Of a stretch of DNA of 64,000 bases, positions 35,354 to 46,664 are shown piece after piece; position 1 is the stretch's first letter, and each line of letters begins with the position of its first letter. This DNA comes from Sabellastarte sp. h YS-2021. Lineage: Eukaryota > Annelida > Polychaeta > Sabellida > Sabellidae. Made by a program: the position numbers and the translations under genes. The notes below the pieces were generated by a model. The model had not been told where the DNA came from, did not search any database, and was given only the letters and a program-made list of their open reading frames with translations. The stretch covers positions 47,807,293 through 47,871,292 of the forward strand of contig OZ024927.1 of NCBI GenBank assembly GCA_964017235.1. Reading direction: 5' to 3'.

Positions 35354-36618
35354 GACACAAGGGTCTCTTAAATGTCAACCAGTCTGCTTATAAGAGTTCC
35401 CACTCCACTGAAACCGCATTGTTGAAGATTCAAAATGATATAGCTTTCTCAGTGGACTCAGGAAAGGCAGTGGCCCTGACATTATTAGACCTGTCAGCGG
35501 CGTTTGACACTATTGACCATTTCCTTTTATATGATTGCTTGCATGACTGGTTTGGTCTAGATGGCACTGTCTTGTTGTGGATCAAATTGTACCTTTCAAA
35601 CACAAAACAAAAAATTAAAATAGGTGATAGTTTCTCTGAGGTGGTAATTCTCCCTTTCGGAGTCCCCCAAGGCTCTGTATTGGGTCCTCTCCTTTTTACC
35701 CTTTACACTAGTCCCCTCAGTCAAGTTATTTCTAAATTCAATGTTACTCATCACCTATATGCTGATGACACCCAGATCTACTTAGCAGTTGACTCCAGGA
35801 ACTTTGATGCTAGCATGGGAGAGCTAACCGAGTGTCTCAAGTCAGTACAGGAGTGGATGGTTGGTGTTAAGCTAAAACTAAACCCAGAAAAAAACGAATT
35901 TATCATCATAGGTCAAAAAGCCACCAGAGAGTTGCCAAGGTTTGCCGAGCATGTTACTATCATCTTCGTGATTTGCGATGAATTCGCAAATTTCTAAGTA
36001 ATAAAACTATAATACTTCAGGAAAATGCTATGGTCAGTAGTCGTCTGGACTACTGTAACTCTTTACTTTATGGGGTAAGCAAGTCCAACATAGCTAAGCT
36101 ATGGAGAGTCCAGAATGCTCTTTGCCGCATCATCTTCAGACTTGACAAAATGAGTCATGTTACACCCTTTCTGAAAAAACTCCACTGGCTTCCAATTCAA
36201 CATCGTATCCTTTTTAAGTATAATCTCCTGGTATTCAAGGCTATCAATCTTTCACAGCCCCCATATCTCTCAGCTTTAATAAGATCGAGCAGTCTTACTC
36301 GCGGCAACAGACTATCTGTCTCCTCAACCCGCCCCAAGAAGCACATAGGCAGGCGAGGCTTTGCAGTAGCTGCACCAGCTGAATGGAACAAGCTGCCACA
36401 AACTGTTAGATCTGAGCAAACAATAGATCGTTTCAGAAGCCAGCTAAAGACACACTTGTTTAGGCTGGCATACCCCCCACCTTAGTTATACCCGGGCGGG
36501 CGCTTTTTAGATGTCGACCCATGCCTGTCTCTGGACTCTCCCTTCTTGGACATAAGTGCATTAGAGGATTGGTATCAATTTTGCCCTATATAAATCCTAC
36601 TATTATTATTATTATTAT
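35354..36618 (+). mobile_element. 5'-truncated LINE with target-site duplication
   Basis: Encodes the C-terminal half of a CR1/L2-like ORF2. The first frame (35,419-35,997) has LLDLSAAFDTIDH, FGVPQGSVLGPLLFTLYTSP and the catalytic HLYADDTQIY. After an internal deletion and shift near 35,940 the second frame (36,030-36,485) has MVSSRLDYCNSLLYG, LKKLHWLPI and the closing FRSQLKTHLFRLAYPPP. The 3' end is a run of ATT repeats. TACAT occurs at both edges (35,349-35,353 and 36,619-36,623) and once in the paralogous block near 49,650, which lacks the LINE. It is dead through truncation. Confidence 0.88.
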
Positions 36619-37639
36619 TACATTATAGTACTAAGTTTTGTTTTCCATTTTACCTCATTAAAAAATTTTTTCATGTGACATAATTTGGATTGTAAAACAA
36701 TAACAATGTACATTCAGAACCAATAAAACGACTCCTTTCAATATAATACTGAAGGACAGATTTTAACAATGCACACTGTAAGCCACCCAAAGCGCTCTCT
36801 TTTACCAACCACTACTCTTCACGATGCATGTGTATGTTTGCTTTTGCCATTAAATACAAAGAGGGCTATGGTCATATTGTAATGAAAATTCAAAAATACT
36901 TTAAAAAGTCCAGCTTCAAAATTAAATTACTAGTTTTTCATTTGTCGGAAGGTATTTTTCCAGGTAGCATTTTTCCATGAGGTATATTTCCATACACTGT
37001 GAATTTCATGCAGAGTTCAAAAGACTATAAATATATCCCCTGAACTAATTAAAATAAAAAATTATCAAAAACAATTCCATATTGAATGCATTGTGCTGCT
37101 GATGACTAGCAAACACCCTTTTGTTTGGCAAACCGCTCACTGAACTAAACCAGATTTCACTGTTACCAAAACATGCACTGTTAACTCTCCATTATGCCAA
37201 AATAGGAGGAGGAGGGTCACCGGTCTGGGTTTTACAAAAGAGTTAATGATTAAAGTACTGTCATTTCAGTTGAATTTTAGACCTAGTTCACATCATTCCA
37301 TGCTGGAATTCATGCTACAACCTAACAGGCTCATGTACTTTTGGTTCTGTTTGGTTGCAGCACAGTCAACTTTGTATATAGTAAGACGCCATTGTTGGGA
37401 TTCTTATTTGGGTGGGATGTTTTAGTACAATTCCACACAACTTAGAATGTGTTTTGTCTCCAAGATTGCTTTATAAGGTGGATGGTGGGATGGATATTTA
37501 AGAGGGGCTTAATCCTCAACGTGTACTACTCAGATACAAGGGTCTTTTCAGAGCCATAAGGACCAGGGCATCCAACTGAAAGTAAATACAAATAAATATA
37601 ACCATTCAGAAAGGTGTGACTCGGCCATTTAAAGATATC

Positions 37640-38354
37640 AATCTAAAAATGGAGAAAAAAAACAGCATTTAATTTTTTTAAAGGAAATTTATAACACCAT
37701 TTTACCAGTGAAATGGACTTTGAGAAAATGTTGAACAGTTTAATTTCAAGTGACAGAAAAATCTGGGCAAAAAACAACAGAGGAAAAAGTTATTACAGAA
37801 AATATATAATGTAAATGTAAACATGAGCATCCTCTTGACATGCCCTTTTGAAAGATGTTTGTGCAGATCCAAAAGTCACTTGTATACATTTGTTGATAAA
37901 AAATACAAAAAGATGAGATACAGTTTAATGTAGATGTATATTGGCTCACCCAAAGGTGAATTGTATGTCTCCTTAAAACATAACAGTGTCCAGACTTTCC
38001 ATAAAATAACTAAACTACACCCGCCTTTCCAGATAAACAACATTATTGTTTTATGTTATTTTATTATCAGTTTCCATGTGTGAAAAAGTATTTTTATATA
38101 TTAGAGGCGAAGGCAAGGCTACTAGTTTGGGGAGTTAAAGTGACATCTTGACAGGTATATTTTCTGTAAAAGAACTTGGACCAATGATTAGCATCAAACT
38201 TGGGCACACCATGCTAATTACACAAAGAAGTACTAGCTTTTATAATTTTGTCTCATGAACATATCTATAAATTAACAGAAACCATCATATGCTATCAAAA
38301 ACAGAATATTTTAAAGATTACAATGCTGTGTACATCCCATATCTTGGTGTCAAC
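37640..38354. repeat. 3' flank of copy B shared with copy C
   Basis: Resembles 57,060-58,365 downstream of copy C, including GAGCATCCTCTTGACATGCC, AAAAAGATGAGATACAGTTT and TATTGGCTCACCCAAAGG. Both versions have short frames on either strand but none is intact in both. A decayed transposon inside is possible. Confidence 0.65.
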
Positions 38355-41300
38355 CTATTTTGGGGGATTGAACTGGGACTGCCAGTGGGACTGAGCAAAC
38401 AGGTGTTGTTCATCTGTCAGCTGTGACAAATGCTGTGACATATCTGCCGAGTACTTGCTGGCAGGTGGTGATCTGCCGAGAGCCTCTGCCATTGCTCTAA
38501 TATAGTGTGGCCTGTTACCACAACAGATCCCCATGTACTGCACACCTAATTCCTTCAGCTCCTTTGTGAAAGTAGTGATGTTAGAGCGAGAACAAAGCCA
38601 GGAATCCAAGTCTTCCGGAAATGATCGCTCCCCTGTAATAAAAATGCAGAATGCATCAACATACTAGCACATTTGAAAATTATTTTGGCATTATAATTTA
38701 TATATTCAATGCTGTGGTTCTCCTTAATTTACTGAAATATATATATTATTGTTGCTAAATGCTACATGTTTGTTTGAATTTATTAATGTTTTCTCATTTC
38801 GTTGGCTGTTTAAGTATTTTTGCATACAGTAAAGTTATGTGTTGGACATGTGCAATGCTGATGCAGGATTTACAGTTTGATGGTAAGAACCTCATAAAAT
38901 AACCAGATGCACTCAGAGAGAGGACACTGGACTTGGTGACCCAATTCGTGAGTGTTATATTTGTATAAGAACAAGAGAAAATAAGAAAACTGAGTATGGA
39001 GGAATGCTAAAAATGGAAGCCAGTTACATAAATTGGCTAATTCCTACTGGATGCTCCAATATTCCACATCCACCACCTCTCATAACTTTTTCTGTGCTCA
39101 GGTTAAGGTGTGTTGTATTTTACATAACACCATTCCAGAATTGAGAAGTGCAGATCTTTGACAGAGTGCCCATTGTCAGTGAAATGTTTTGACATTGGAA
39201 TTGCTCTGTTCTCCTTTGTTTTTTTTCACCGAGAGTATATGTTCATACATTCTTGATCTGAATGCACTCCCAGTTTCACCAACATAGTATTTTCCAAACA
39301 TTTTGTAAGTAATTAGGTACACTTATGCCACTCAATTTACAACTTATATGATTTAGTAATTTGATGAGATAGTGGGTCTTTTGTGTTTTTTCACAATCTG
39401 GCACTGGCATTGTTAAGTAGGTCCAATATTTCAGCAGAAGTCTTCTCTTATGGAAAAGGAGTATCTGCTTGTTCTCACATCCAGGTCACTAGACTGTATG
39501 TCCATTCTGGATGAGGCTGTAAACAGAGTGCTGTGACAAGAAGATGTCACACCTGTTGTAAAGATACACAGAATAATAATAATAACTATCTGTTAGTTAC
39601 TACTACACAGTTCACTAGTAATGCACTATTGGCCTTGTACTGATATGCTTATCTATACACAACTGTATTTTGACAATCAGGTAGTTGTCTCATCAGGTGC
39701 TGGAAAATCTACCAGTCCCATCCCTGAAGTGCCTAGAATGCTTTAGAATGTGCAATTGCACCATTTTTGGACAATGTGCAATCGCAGGTGCAAGCACATT
39801 TATGTGCAAATCAACCAAAATGTGCATGGTGTGCTTTGTGACCTATATTGAGGTTTGTATGGAGGTAAGTTCATTTTTATATCATAATATGTTATGATTA
39901 CTAGTGGGATGAATAAAATTCTATTTTTAGCATTCCTCCACACTCAGTTTGCTAGTTTCTCTTGTTCTTATTCTCATATGGAACCAGTTAAATAAGCAGA
40001 GTATATATTGTTACACACTAAGACATTCCCTTGTGTGATAATTGAAATATTGCATAAAAATTTACAAAAAATTCATCAATAAATTTTTGCATAATATTTC
40101 GACTCTGTGAAATAATTATGACATTATGTGACATAATATCATGGCACTGACACTGTATAAAATATAGGAGATTGCCTACCAGTAACCTGATCTCTGAGCT
40201 CCTGCATACAAGTGGCTTCAGATGATGTTCTGTATGGCACAGGTAGGCATGCAATCGGACCCTATAAATGCCAGCAAATTTTTTTTGTAAAATAATATCA
40301 CATGATTGGTCAAGCTACACCATACCATACATAAGTAGTAAATTTACTTTACACCATTAATTATGAATGCTAAACTCAATTAATCACAATTTTTAGTTTA
40401 TTTCATTGTGTTTACCTTGCACTTTTGCCTGATTTCTTTAATAACAGGGAGAATCGATTTGGGACCTCTGAAACAGTTGATACCCACTACATCAGCTCCA
40501 AGGTTCTCCAACTCTCTACAGGCATCTCCAAAACTCATTGAGTCCTTGCCCTCAGTGCAGTTATTTTGTGATGGTCCAAGCGTTACCACAGAAGGCATAC
40601 CTTTAAGCATTAAATGGAACAAATGCATTCAGTTTATATTGTATGCATGTTAAATAATGAAATTTACAAATGACGAATATCCCATTTGTTGGAATGGTAT
40701 TTATTACTTATTACTTGCTTCAAATGATATGATCAAGTCCATTATATTCCCTATTTATCCCTATTTGTTCTCCTTACGGCACTGAATATTGACAAAATCT
40801 ATGATATTGTATTTAGTGAATAGTGTAGTTATATTTATTTTAAAATAGTCTTTTAAGATTAAATAAATGCATGTAATATAATTTAAGCATTACTTGTCAT
40901 ACATATGAGTGTAACTACCAGGTGCATAATCCTGGATACATTTCAGTGCTAATGCTGCTTCACCAAAATGTCCAAATGTTTCAGCAATGATGAAATCTGC
41001 CTTTGCATCAGTAGCCCATATAATTTGTTCCTGTTAAAAATAATAACTAAATTATATTGGTGTTACTGTGGTATTGATTAAACTGTTTTATCAATACCAG
41101 TTTATTTATAAAATCTGCTACAAAATAACATTTCCATGAACATATGCAATTTTGGAATGTATGACTTCTGTTTGAATTCTTTAAAATATATCTTTAGATA
41201 AAATGACAAAAAGGTTTAAAAATCTGTTTTTGTTATTTTGGACCATTTCCTCCAAACTTACTATGATTCATAATGCATATTGGCAATCTACCATTAAACT

Positions 41301-43205
41301 ATGTAAGCCACAAACCTTGAACATCTGTCTGCACTGTTCTTGAGATTTGGTATCTTCTGGGTTATATATAGTAGTATTGGAGAGGTTGCCTGCCAGGAGG
41401 GTATTTGTCTTATCAGCCACTTCTTTAGCAATACATAGGGCATCAATATTTAATTTTCTTAAGTCATTTTCTCTTCCAATCAGCCTCAGCTTCTCTCTGT
41501 GACCATAGTACTGAAAAACACACATAACTGATTTTCATTATTATGATAGAATATTGTGAAACAGGAAATAAACTATGTTGATGACACTTCTGAAAAGATC
41601 GGCGAATGGCTATGATTTTGATTATATGATAGTTTTTGGTCATATTTTTACCATTATTTTTATAAGTCATGATCTTATTATTTCATTAAGATCGAAAGTG
41701 AAAGCTATATGTGTAGCAAGGGAAGAATAATATAGTAAAGATAGTAACTAATACATCATTAAATATATATCAACACTCCTTTATTTACATCAAAACTGCC
41801 ATCTCCACAAAAATGTTCTGGTTTGGATTTTTTGCTGGCTAAAAATGTTAGATCAGGTCTGAAAAAATTTACACCCCACCTTGTCAAGATAACTGAAACA
41901 TGAAACTATTAACTCTTAATAGTGAATATAAAATATCAATTCCTTTAATTGTATTTCTTTTGAAATAATAATTATTCCAAATTTATTACTGTAAAAGCTT
42001 CCACTACATCACTTCCACAGTGTACAAACTCTTCATGCAGATTTCGGACCAGATGAGGATATTCTATCACTACTTCAGGAACAAAAGCCCCTGCTTTGAG
42101 ATAACCACGCCTTTCAAACTCAAACAGGTAACCTTCAGCACAGATTATGTGCTCCCCTGCCTGCAACCTCTCCCGTAAACCTAAATACATGACAAAAATG
42201 GGTTTATTTAATATTTTCAACATTTGATATTTGTAGAGTTTTACGTTCGGTTGAATAGCCACATTGGGACCGGTATGGAAAATTTGTGGGTTGAACCCAC
42301 ATTGAGTTGACAGCCAGTGAAAGATTCCAAACTAGCTAACCAATAGGCCACTGATGAACCTTAACATTTGAGTCTTCTGTTTTACAACTCCAGACATGTT
42401 TGAGCTTTTCAATATCTTCAATATTATTACCAATATTGGTACATGCCTATAACACATATCATATGATGTGTTGGATTCAAATTAAAAATTTTTACCAATT
42501 TTAAGTCCCTTGCCCCTATTACGAAGTTACAAAGTAGAAAATATGACTTTGATCAATTCTTTTTTAATTTTAGAAACCAAGGAAAACAGATTAAAAAAAA
42601 ACAACCAATTTTAAGTCCCTTGTCCCTATTACGAAGTTACAAAGTAAAAAATATGACTTTGATCAATTCTTTTTTAATTTTAGAAACCAAGGAAAACAGA
42701 TTAAAAAAAAACAATTTCGTTCATTTTACTAATATTCAGTAAGATTAATGTTGTGTGTTTTACAATAGTTTTATTTCTTCATCTTACAGGTCATCAACTG
42801 GAGGTTTGGACATACACATATTAAATTTAAAGCTGTAAATTAAGTGATTAATAATATCTTAAATACACAAAGTAGAACAATAATAACAGTAATAAAGTAA
42901 AAGCACTGACATATAAAGCACCTGGTGTGGTTAAAATGTATATTTGAATCGAAATGATACATTTAAAGGTTACTAAAAGTAACCTTGTCTGATTATGATT
43001 AATCATAATAAGCCTACAAATGTTATATCTGCCACCCTCTGTGAAACTATTCTTTGGGAAGGTCTAATTTTCTAACTTTAGTGGCAGTACATCATTATAA
43101 TTGTATTTATCATAATTATTGTCGTTGTAACACTAATAAGTACTTGCATGTGTTAGTTTATGTGATACATCAAAATAAAAAATACTGACCTTTTTTGTTA
43201 GCCAT
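38355..43205 (-). CDS. BHMT: Betaine--homocysteine S-methyltransferase-like, copy B
   Basis: Seven coding exons on the minus strand: 43,190-43,205; 41,990-42,180; 41,316-41,510; 40,919-41,030; 40,416-40,600; 40,180-40,261; 38,355-38,632. Each has the same length as in copy A (16, 191, 195, 112, 185, 82, 278 nt) and AG/GT borders; the product is 352 residues. The start exon is ATG GCT AAC AAA AAA G. The zinc cysteines (VVGINC and GICCG) and the Glu of FIIAETF are kept, and the same Ala/Phe/Thr replacements of human Asp26, Trp44 and Tyr160 are present. ETFEH of copy A is ETFGH here. Intron 6 is enlarged to about 1.5 kb by inserted DNA with a Penelope fragment; intron 1 has a 110-nt tandem duplication. 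No stops or shifts; probably functional. Confidence 0.9.
39060..39480 (-). mobile_element. Penelope-like element fragment (GIY-YIG endonuclease)
   Basis: The minus strand gives [20 protein letters not shown] and SVKKNKGEQ, the GIY-YIG nuclease core of Penelope-like elements (Y-x-G-E-T, then R-x-R near EH), with downstream [15 protein letters not shown]. Upstream pieces ([11 protein letters not shown]) are broken by stops. It lies in intron 6 of copy B and is absent at the same place in A and C. Confidence 0.7.
42237..42358 (-). repeat. SINE family 2 in intron 1 of copy B
   Basis: The minus strand reads CAGTGGCCTATTGGTTAGCT (box A like) and GGGTTCAACCC (box B like), ending in a GTAAAACTC tail. 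It is at the orthologous place to the copy in A, so it was present before A and B separated. Confidence 0.75.
42494..42713 (+). repeat. 110-nt tandem duplication in intron 1 of copy B
   Basis: Two adjacent, almost identical 110-nt units, each starting ACCAATTTTAAGTCCCTTG and ending in GATTAAAAAAAAACAA. Copy A has a single, more diverged version (about 28,570-28,690). Confidence 0.85.
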
Positions 43206-43386
43206 TTCAGTTATGCAAACAATTTCAGACTTGTCTTTAAATTGCAATTTTCAGTCGAAACCAGATGGCTCTAATTTGTAATCTGACGTGGTTTCCCGAT
43301 TATGTTGCACACAGTAACAAATAATCAGATGTTATTGGTCACGTGTTGCCCTGTTCTTGAAAAGGACAAATAAACAATGCATTATC

Positions 43387-43415
43387 AATATAGCCTTGTT
43401 TCAGCCCAGCCAACT
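43387..43415 (-). promoter_or_regulatory. Possible core promoter of copy B
   Basis: GGCTATATTGATAAT (TATATT at 43,387-43,392) follows GTTGGCTGGGCTGAAACAAG on the minus strand, about 185 nt before the ATG, matching the copy A arrangement. The inverted CCAAT of copy A is changed here (CCAAC). Weak evidence. Confidence 0.3.
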
Positions 43416-43459
43416 CAAATATATGTCCAATAATTAATTTTTTTTCACATTTGGTTTAT

Positions 43460-44724
43460 GTTTCTCAAATTGCTGATAAGACTCAAAAAAGGCTTCTGAT
43501 CCAATACACTGCGATATGTGTTTATGGCTTGACTTTGGTGCAATGCATATCAAGTATCATTTGTCACAATGAAACACGTGATGATGTACATATAATAAAT
43601 AAATATCAATATTTAATTGCTGGCCTATTTTTATCTATTTTGTGGTGTGGTTGTTTGTCTGTTTGTTTGACTGTGAATTCTCCAAAAGTAATAAGCAGAT
43701 CTTTCTAAACTTTTATGAGGATAGGGTCTGAATAAGTAGGAAGAAAGAAGTAGGTAAGTTTTAGGAAAGATCTAGAACAGATTCTGGATACAAAAAAAAA
43801 CAAATGTTAAATTTTCTTTTCAATGTATTTTCAATGACTTTAACTTTCAAGTTAACATTACTCCAAAGTAAAGAGCAGATCTTCATGGAGATCACCTTTT
43901 TCATAAAGCCTGGCCAAAGGAACAATCATATTCCAAAAAATCACAAATTCTCAGAAATTCCAACTTGTGCAGATTTGCATGCTATGGATGCTTTCTAATA
44001 ATGTTTCATTAGTATTAAAAGTTAGTTTTTAATGTTACATAAATGAAGTGTCAGTGCTATACAAGTTTTAAGCCATTTGGGCTACGTACTATCAATATGT
44101 ATGCATTAATATACAAAACTGTGCCATTTAGACTTTCTCAACCATATGTTTTGCCTTTATGCAAGTCTAATAGACATAAAAATGTTCACGTTGCTGGCCG
44201 TTTTAAAACCCTGGCCATTTCAAAAAGGCCAAAAAAATTAATCTGGCTACTTCAACCCTCATTTGGTTTCAAAACAGCCTGACCGTTTCAAAACCTAAGT
44301 TGCCAGAGTACACAAATCTGGTTTAGGATTGAAAATATTTAAATAGTCAGTATGCAATTAATGAAGTGAGTAGCTGTAATTAGGTAAAATTACAATGGGT
44401 AAACCTCAACCTTATTAATTGATTATTGAAGCAGATTGGCCTGACCCCCATTTGATTATATAAATGTATAATCAAATGGCTTGATGCTGAGAGGGCTGTT
44501 ATTATGCTAACTGTTTTAAATAAAAGGAGGTCTATTGATTAATTGAGTGAAGGCTGAATTCAATCAAATCCTAACTTCTTTAAAGTTTCCACTAATATAA
44601 ATAAACCAGCAATATATGCATGCTAATTAAGTAAATCTAAACAAACATAAAGAGACCAATTCTCAAGCTTTAATTGCCTAGTTTTGTAGATCTTGAAATC
44701 CGTGTGCCAAATTATGATTGGTTT
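43460..44724. other. Upstream flank of copy B, unassigned
   Basis: No gene supported. About 44,010-44,190 resembles 33,620-33,790. The tract 44,195-44,295 repeats GCCGTTTCAAAACC-like words in both orientations. Confidence 0.45.
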
Positions 44725-44855
44725 GATTGATTGTTTTGGGTTAAACATCACTTCAAACATATTGTATCAATCATATAATGATGGGTAGTAGATGGATGGG
44801 GGAGATCTTACAGATTCTGTACTGAAAACTGTCAGCAACCTGCAACTTCTTGGTA
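44725..44855 (-). repeat. SINE family 1 fragment
   Basis: Reading the minus strand: body pieces CAGTTTTCAGTACAGAATCT and GATGTTTAACCCAAAACAA tail; the tRNA head is missing. Confidence 0.5.
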
Positions 44856-45224
44856 CATGCAAACATCACTGGAATGGAAAATATGCCATCTGTCCATTGT
44901 AATAACCAAGTTGTTATCTCATTACTAAACACAGTTGCAACTAGGGACATGGCCCTGTCCTATAGGCCTGGAGTCCTATTTATCATAGTATCAAATGGTG
45001 AGATCAAGTTGAGAACCATTCATATCATAGGCAAATCTGGTTGCAAAAGGACTCTGGTACCCCAACCTCAATTTACTGTCATTGAAGCTAAGGCCATCTT
45101 AATTTTTAGTGGTAGCCTGAAATTTTAAAATAATACCAAGATGTATTTAAAGAGGCCTTTATTTAATTAATATCCCCGTGTATCAGCATGTAAATCAAGC
45201 ATCACTCTGTTTTGGTGTACAAGT

Positions 45225-45570
45225 TTCTACAAAGTTGCTATCCAAAATACGTTGAACCTATCCTTAAACCCAGACACAATGTGTACATAACTCGTAGAAG
45301 TCAATCTGACCGCATGCTGCTAGAGATCCCACACTTTGCATCAATATAGAAGTCTAAAAGGCATTTTGGCCTCAGCTTTGCATGTGATGACCCAAGGATT
45401 TGGAATGATCTGCTTGATGATGTAAATCGCTCAGCCAAATCTCTCTCTTCATTCAGGAGGTTCAAAACCCATCTCTTTGCCAAACTATACCCACCCTAGC
45501 CTTAAAGTCTGCCAATAGATGGAAATAAGCACTATAAAAGTACTACTAGAATTAAATATAATTATTATTT
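45225..45570 (+). mobile_element. LINE 3'-end fragment
   Basis: The plus strand encodes, with stops, KSKRHFGLSFACDDPRIWND, a SLSSFRRFKTHLFAKLYPP ending and then GCACTATAAAAGTACTA, the same closing blocks as the larger LINE at 46.7-48.6 kb (QFGLSFAYDAPKIWNEL, FRKRLKAYLFCQAYPP, GCGCTATAAAAG). Heavily 5'-truncated. Confidence 0.75.
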
Positions 45571-46042
45571 CATGAAGAGAAAAAAAATTTCCAACACAGG
45601 GTTTAACATATCACTCTCTAATTTGATCTTAAAGTTTAACTTTAAGCCCAGAATAATGTAGCAGTGTCTAACTTTACCAACCACTGTGTTTTTGTGGTAT
45701 TTGTAATTGCATATTATAGACGATTGGCTCAATGTTTAGTTCTTCAGTACATATCATAATGTTAAAATAATGTTTCTCATATTTTGGTACGGAAATGCTC
45801 ACTGTCCACTGTGTTGTTCTGAACACTGCCAATGGGACTGAGAACACAGGTGTTGTTCATCAGTCAGATGTGAATAATGTTGTGACATCTATCTGTGGAG
45901 TACTTATTGGCAGGTGGTGATCTGCCCAGAGCCTCTGCCATTGCTCTAATATAATGTGGTTTGTTAGGAAATTCTCATGTACTGCACACCCAACGCAGTT
46001 TCTTTGTGAAAACAGTGATATTAGAACGGGGACAAAGCCAGG

Positions 46043-46584
46043 GGTCGATTTCACAAAAGGACTTAGCCCAGACTTAGACTTAAATTGAAGACTTTTGTCT
46101 TAAAATAAGGCTAAGCCTGTGATCTTAGACTTGGAGGATTTCACAGAGCTGCTAAGTCTAGGCTTTAGCTAAGTCTACCCAAGAGTGGGCTTAACTTTTG
46201 TAAACAAAGGCTTAAATATGGCCGCCATATATTTTTCTCACTTCAAAATTTGAAATCCTTGAAAATAAAAAATAAATACATAGAACACCTCCTTAAATTA
46301 TTCTTTGGACATATCTATATGATTATAAGGTTTCCCATTTAAAAATACAGCATTTTTTCAAACATAAAATGAGCTAAACAAGGGATATATATTACCACTA
46401 AAATATTTTGAGTAGAAATAAAGGGTCACATGACATAGAAAACCACTGTGATTATATGACAAGCTTGGATTTCGCTAAGTCACCCTTTGTGAAATCCATT
46501 TAAGTACAGGACTTGGCAAAGACAAAAGACTCAGATTTAAGTCCCTGACTTAGCCTAAGTCTGAGACCCTTTGTGAAACCGGCC
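46043..46584. mobile_element. Palindromic TIR element with 5-bp target duplication
   Basis: The left end is GGTCGATTTCACAAAAGGAC, the right end read in reverse is GGCCGGTTTCACAAAGGGTC. Both continue into repeated and inverted GACTTAG/CTAAGTC words, so the whole 542-nt element can fold. CCAGG flanks it on both sides (46,038-46,042 and 46,585-46,589) and is present once in the intact last exon of copies A, B and C. The AT-rich interior has no long frame. A non-autonomous cut-and-paste element; superfamily not assigned. Confidence 0.85.
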
Positions 46585-46664
46585 CCAGGAATCCAAGTCA
46601 TCTGAAAATGACTGATTGCCTGTAATATGAATATACAATTCATTACATTTTAGAAACATACAGA

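Larger units (their letters stand above)
34890..37620 (+). repeat. Duplicated block, copy with SINE and LINE insertions
   Basis: Co-linear with 49,085-50,765 once a SINE (35,010-35,232) and a LINE (35,354-36,618) are taken out. Shared blocks include GGCTGCAGTTATTATATAGA, TTTAAATTTAAATCAAATCT, GTCACCGG(T/C)CTGGGTTTTA and GGGTCTTTTCAGAGCCATAA. It lacks about 360 nt present near 49,150-49,510, including half of the terminal foldback. Confidence 0.75.

Noticed and set aside
39685-39897. Cysteine-rich plus-strand frame of 70 residues
   Set aside because: The cysteines arise from repeated TGTGCA-like words in AT-rich intron DNA; no signal peptide or recognised knot pattern, and it is not conserved in the other copies.
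40408-40653. Plus-strand frame opposite BHMT-like exon 5 of copy B (and 26,360-26,626 opposite copy A)
   Set aside because: Antisense shadow of a real exon; no independent motif.
41972-42262. Continuous minus-strand frame extending BHMT-like exon 2 of copy B upstream to an ATG at 42,262
   Set aside because: The extra residues come from the intron: an AG acceptor at 42,181-42,182 sits exactly where A and C also have one, and the real ATG is in the separate 16-nt exon.
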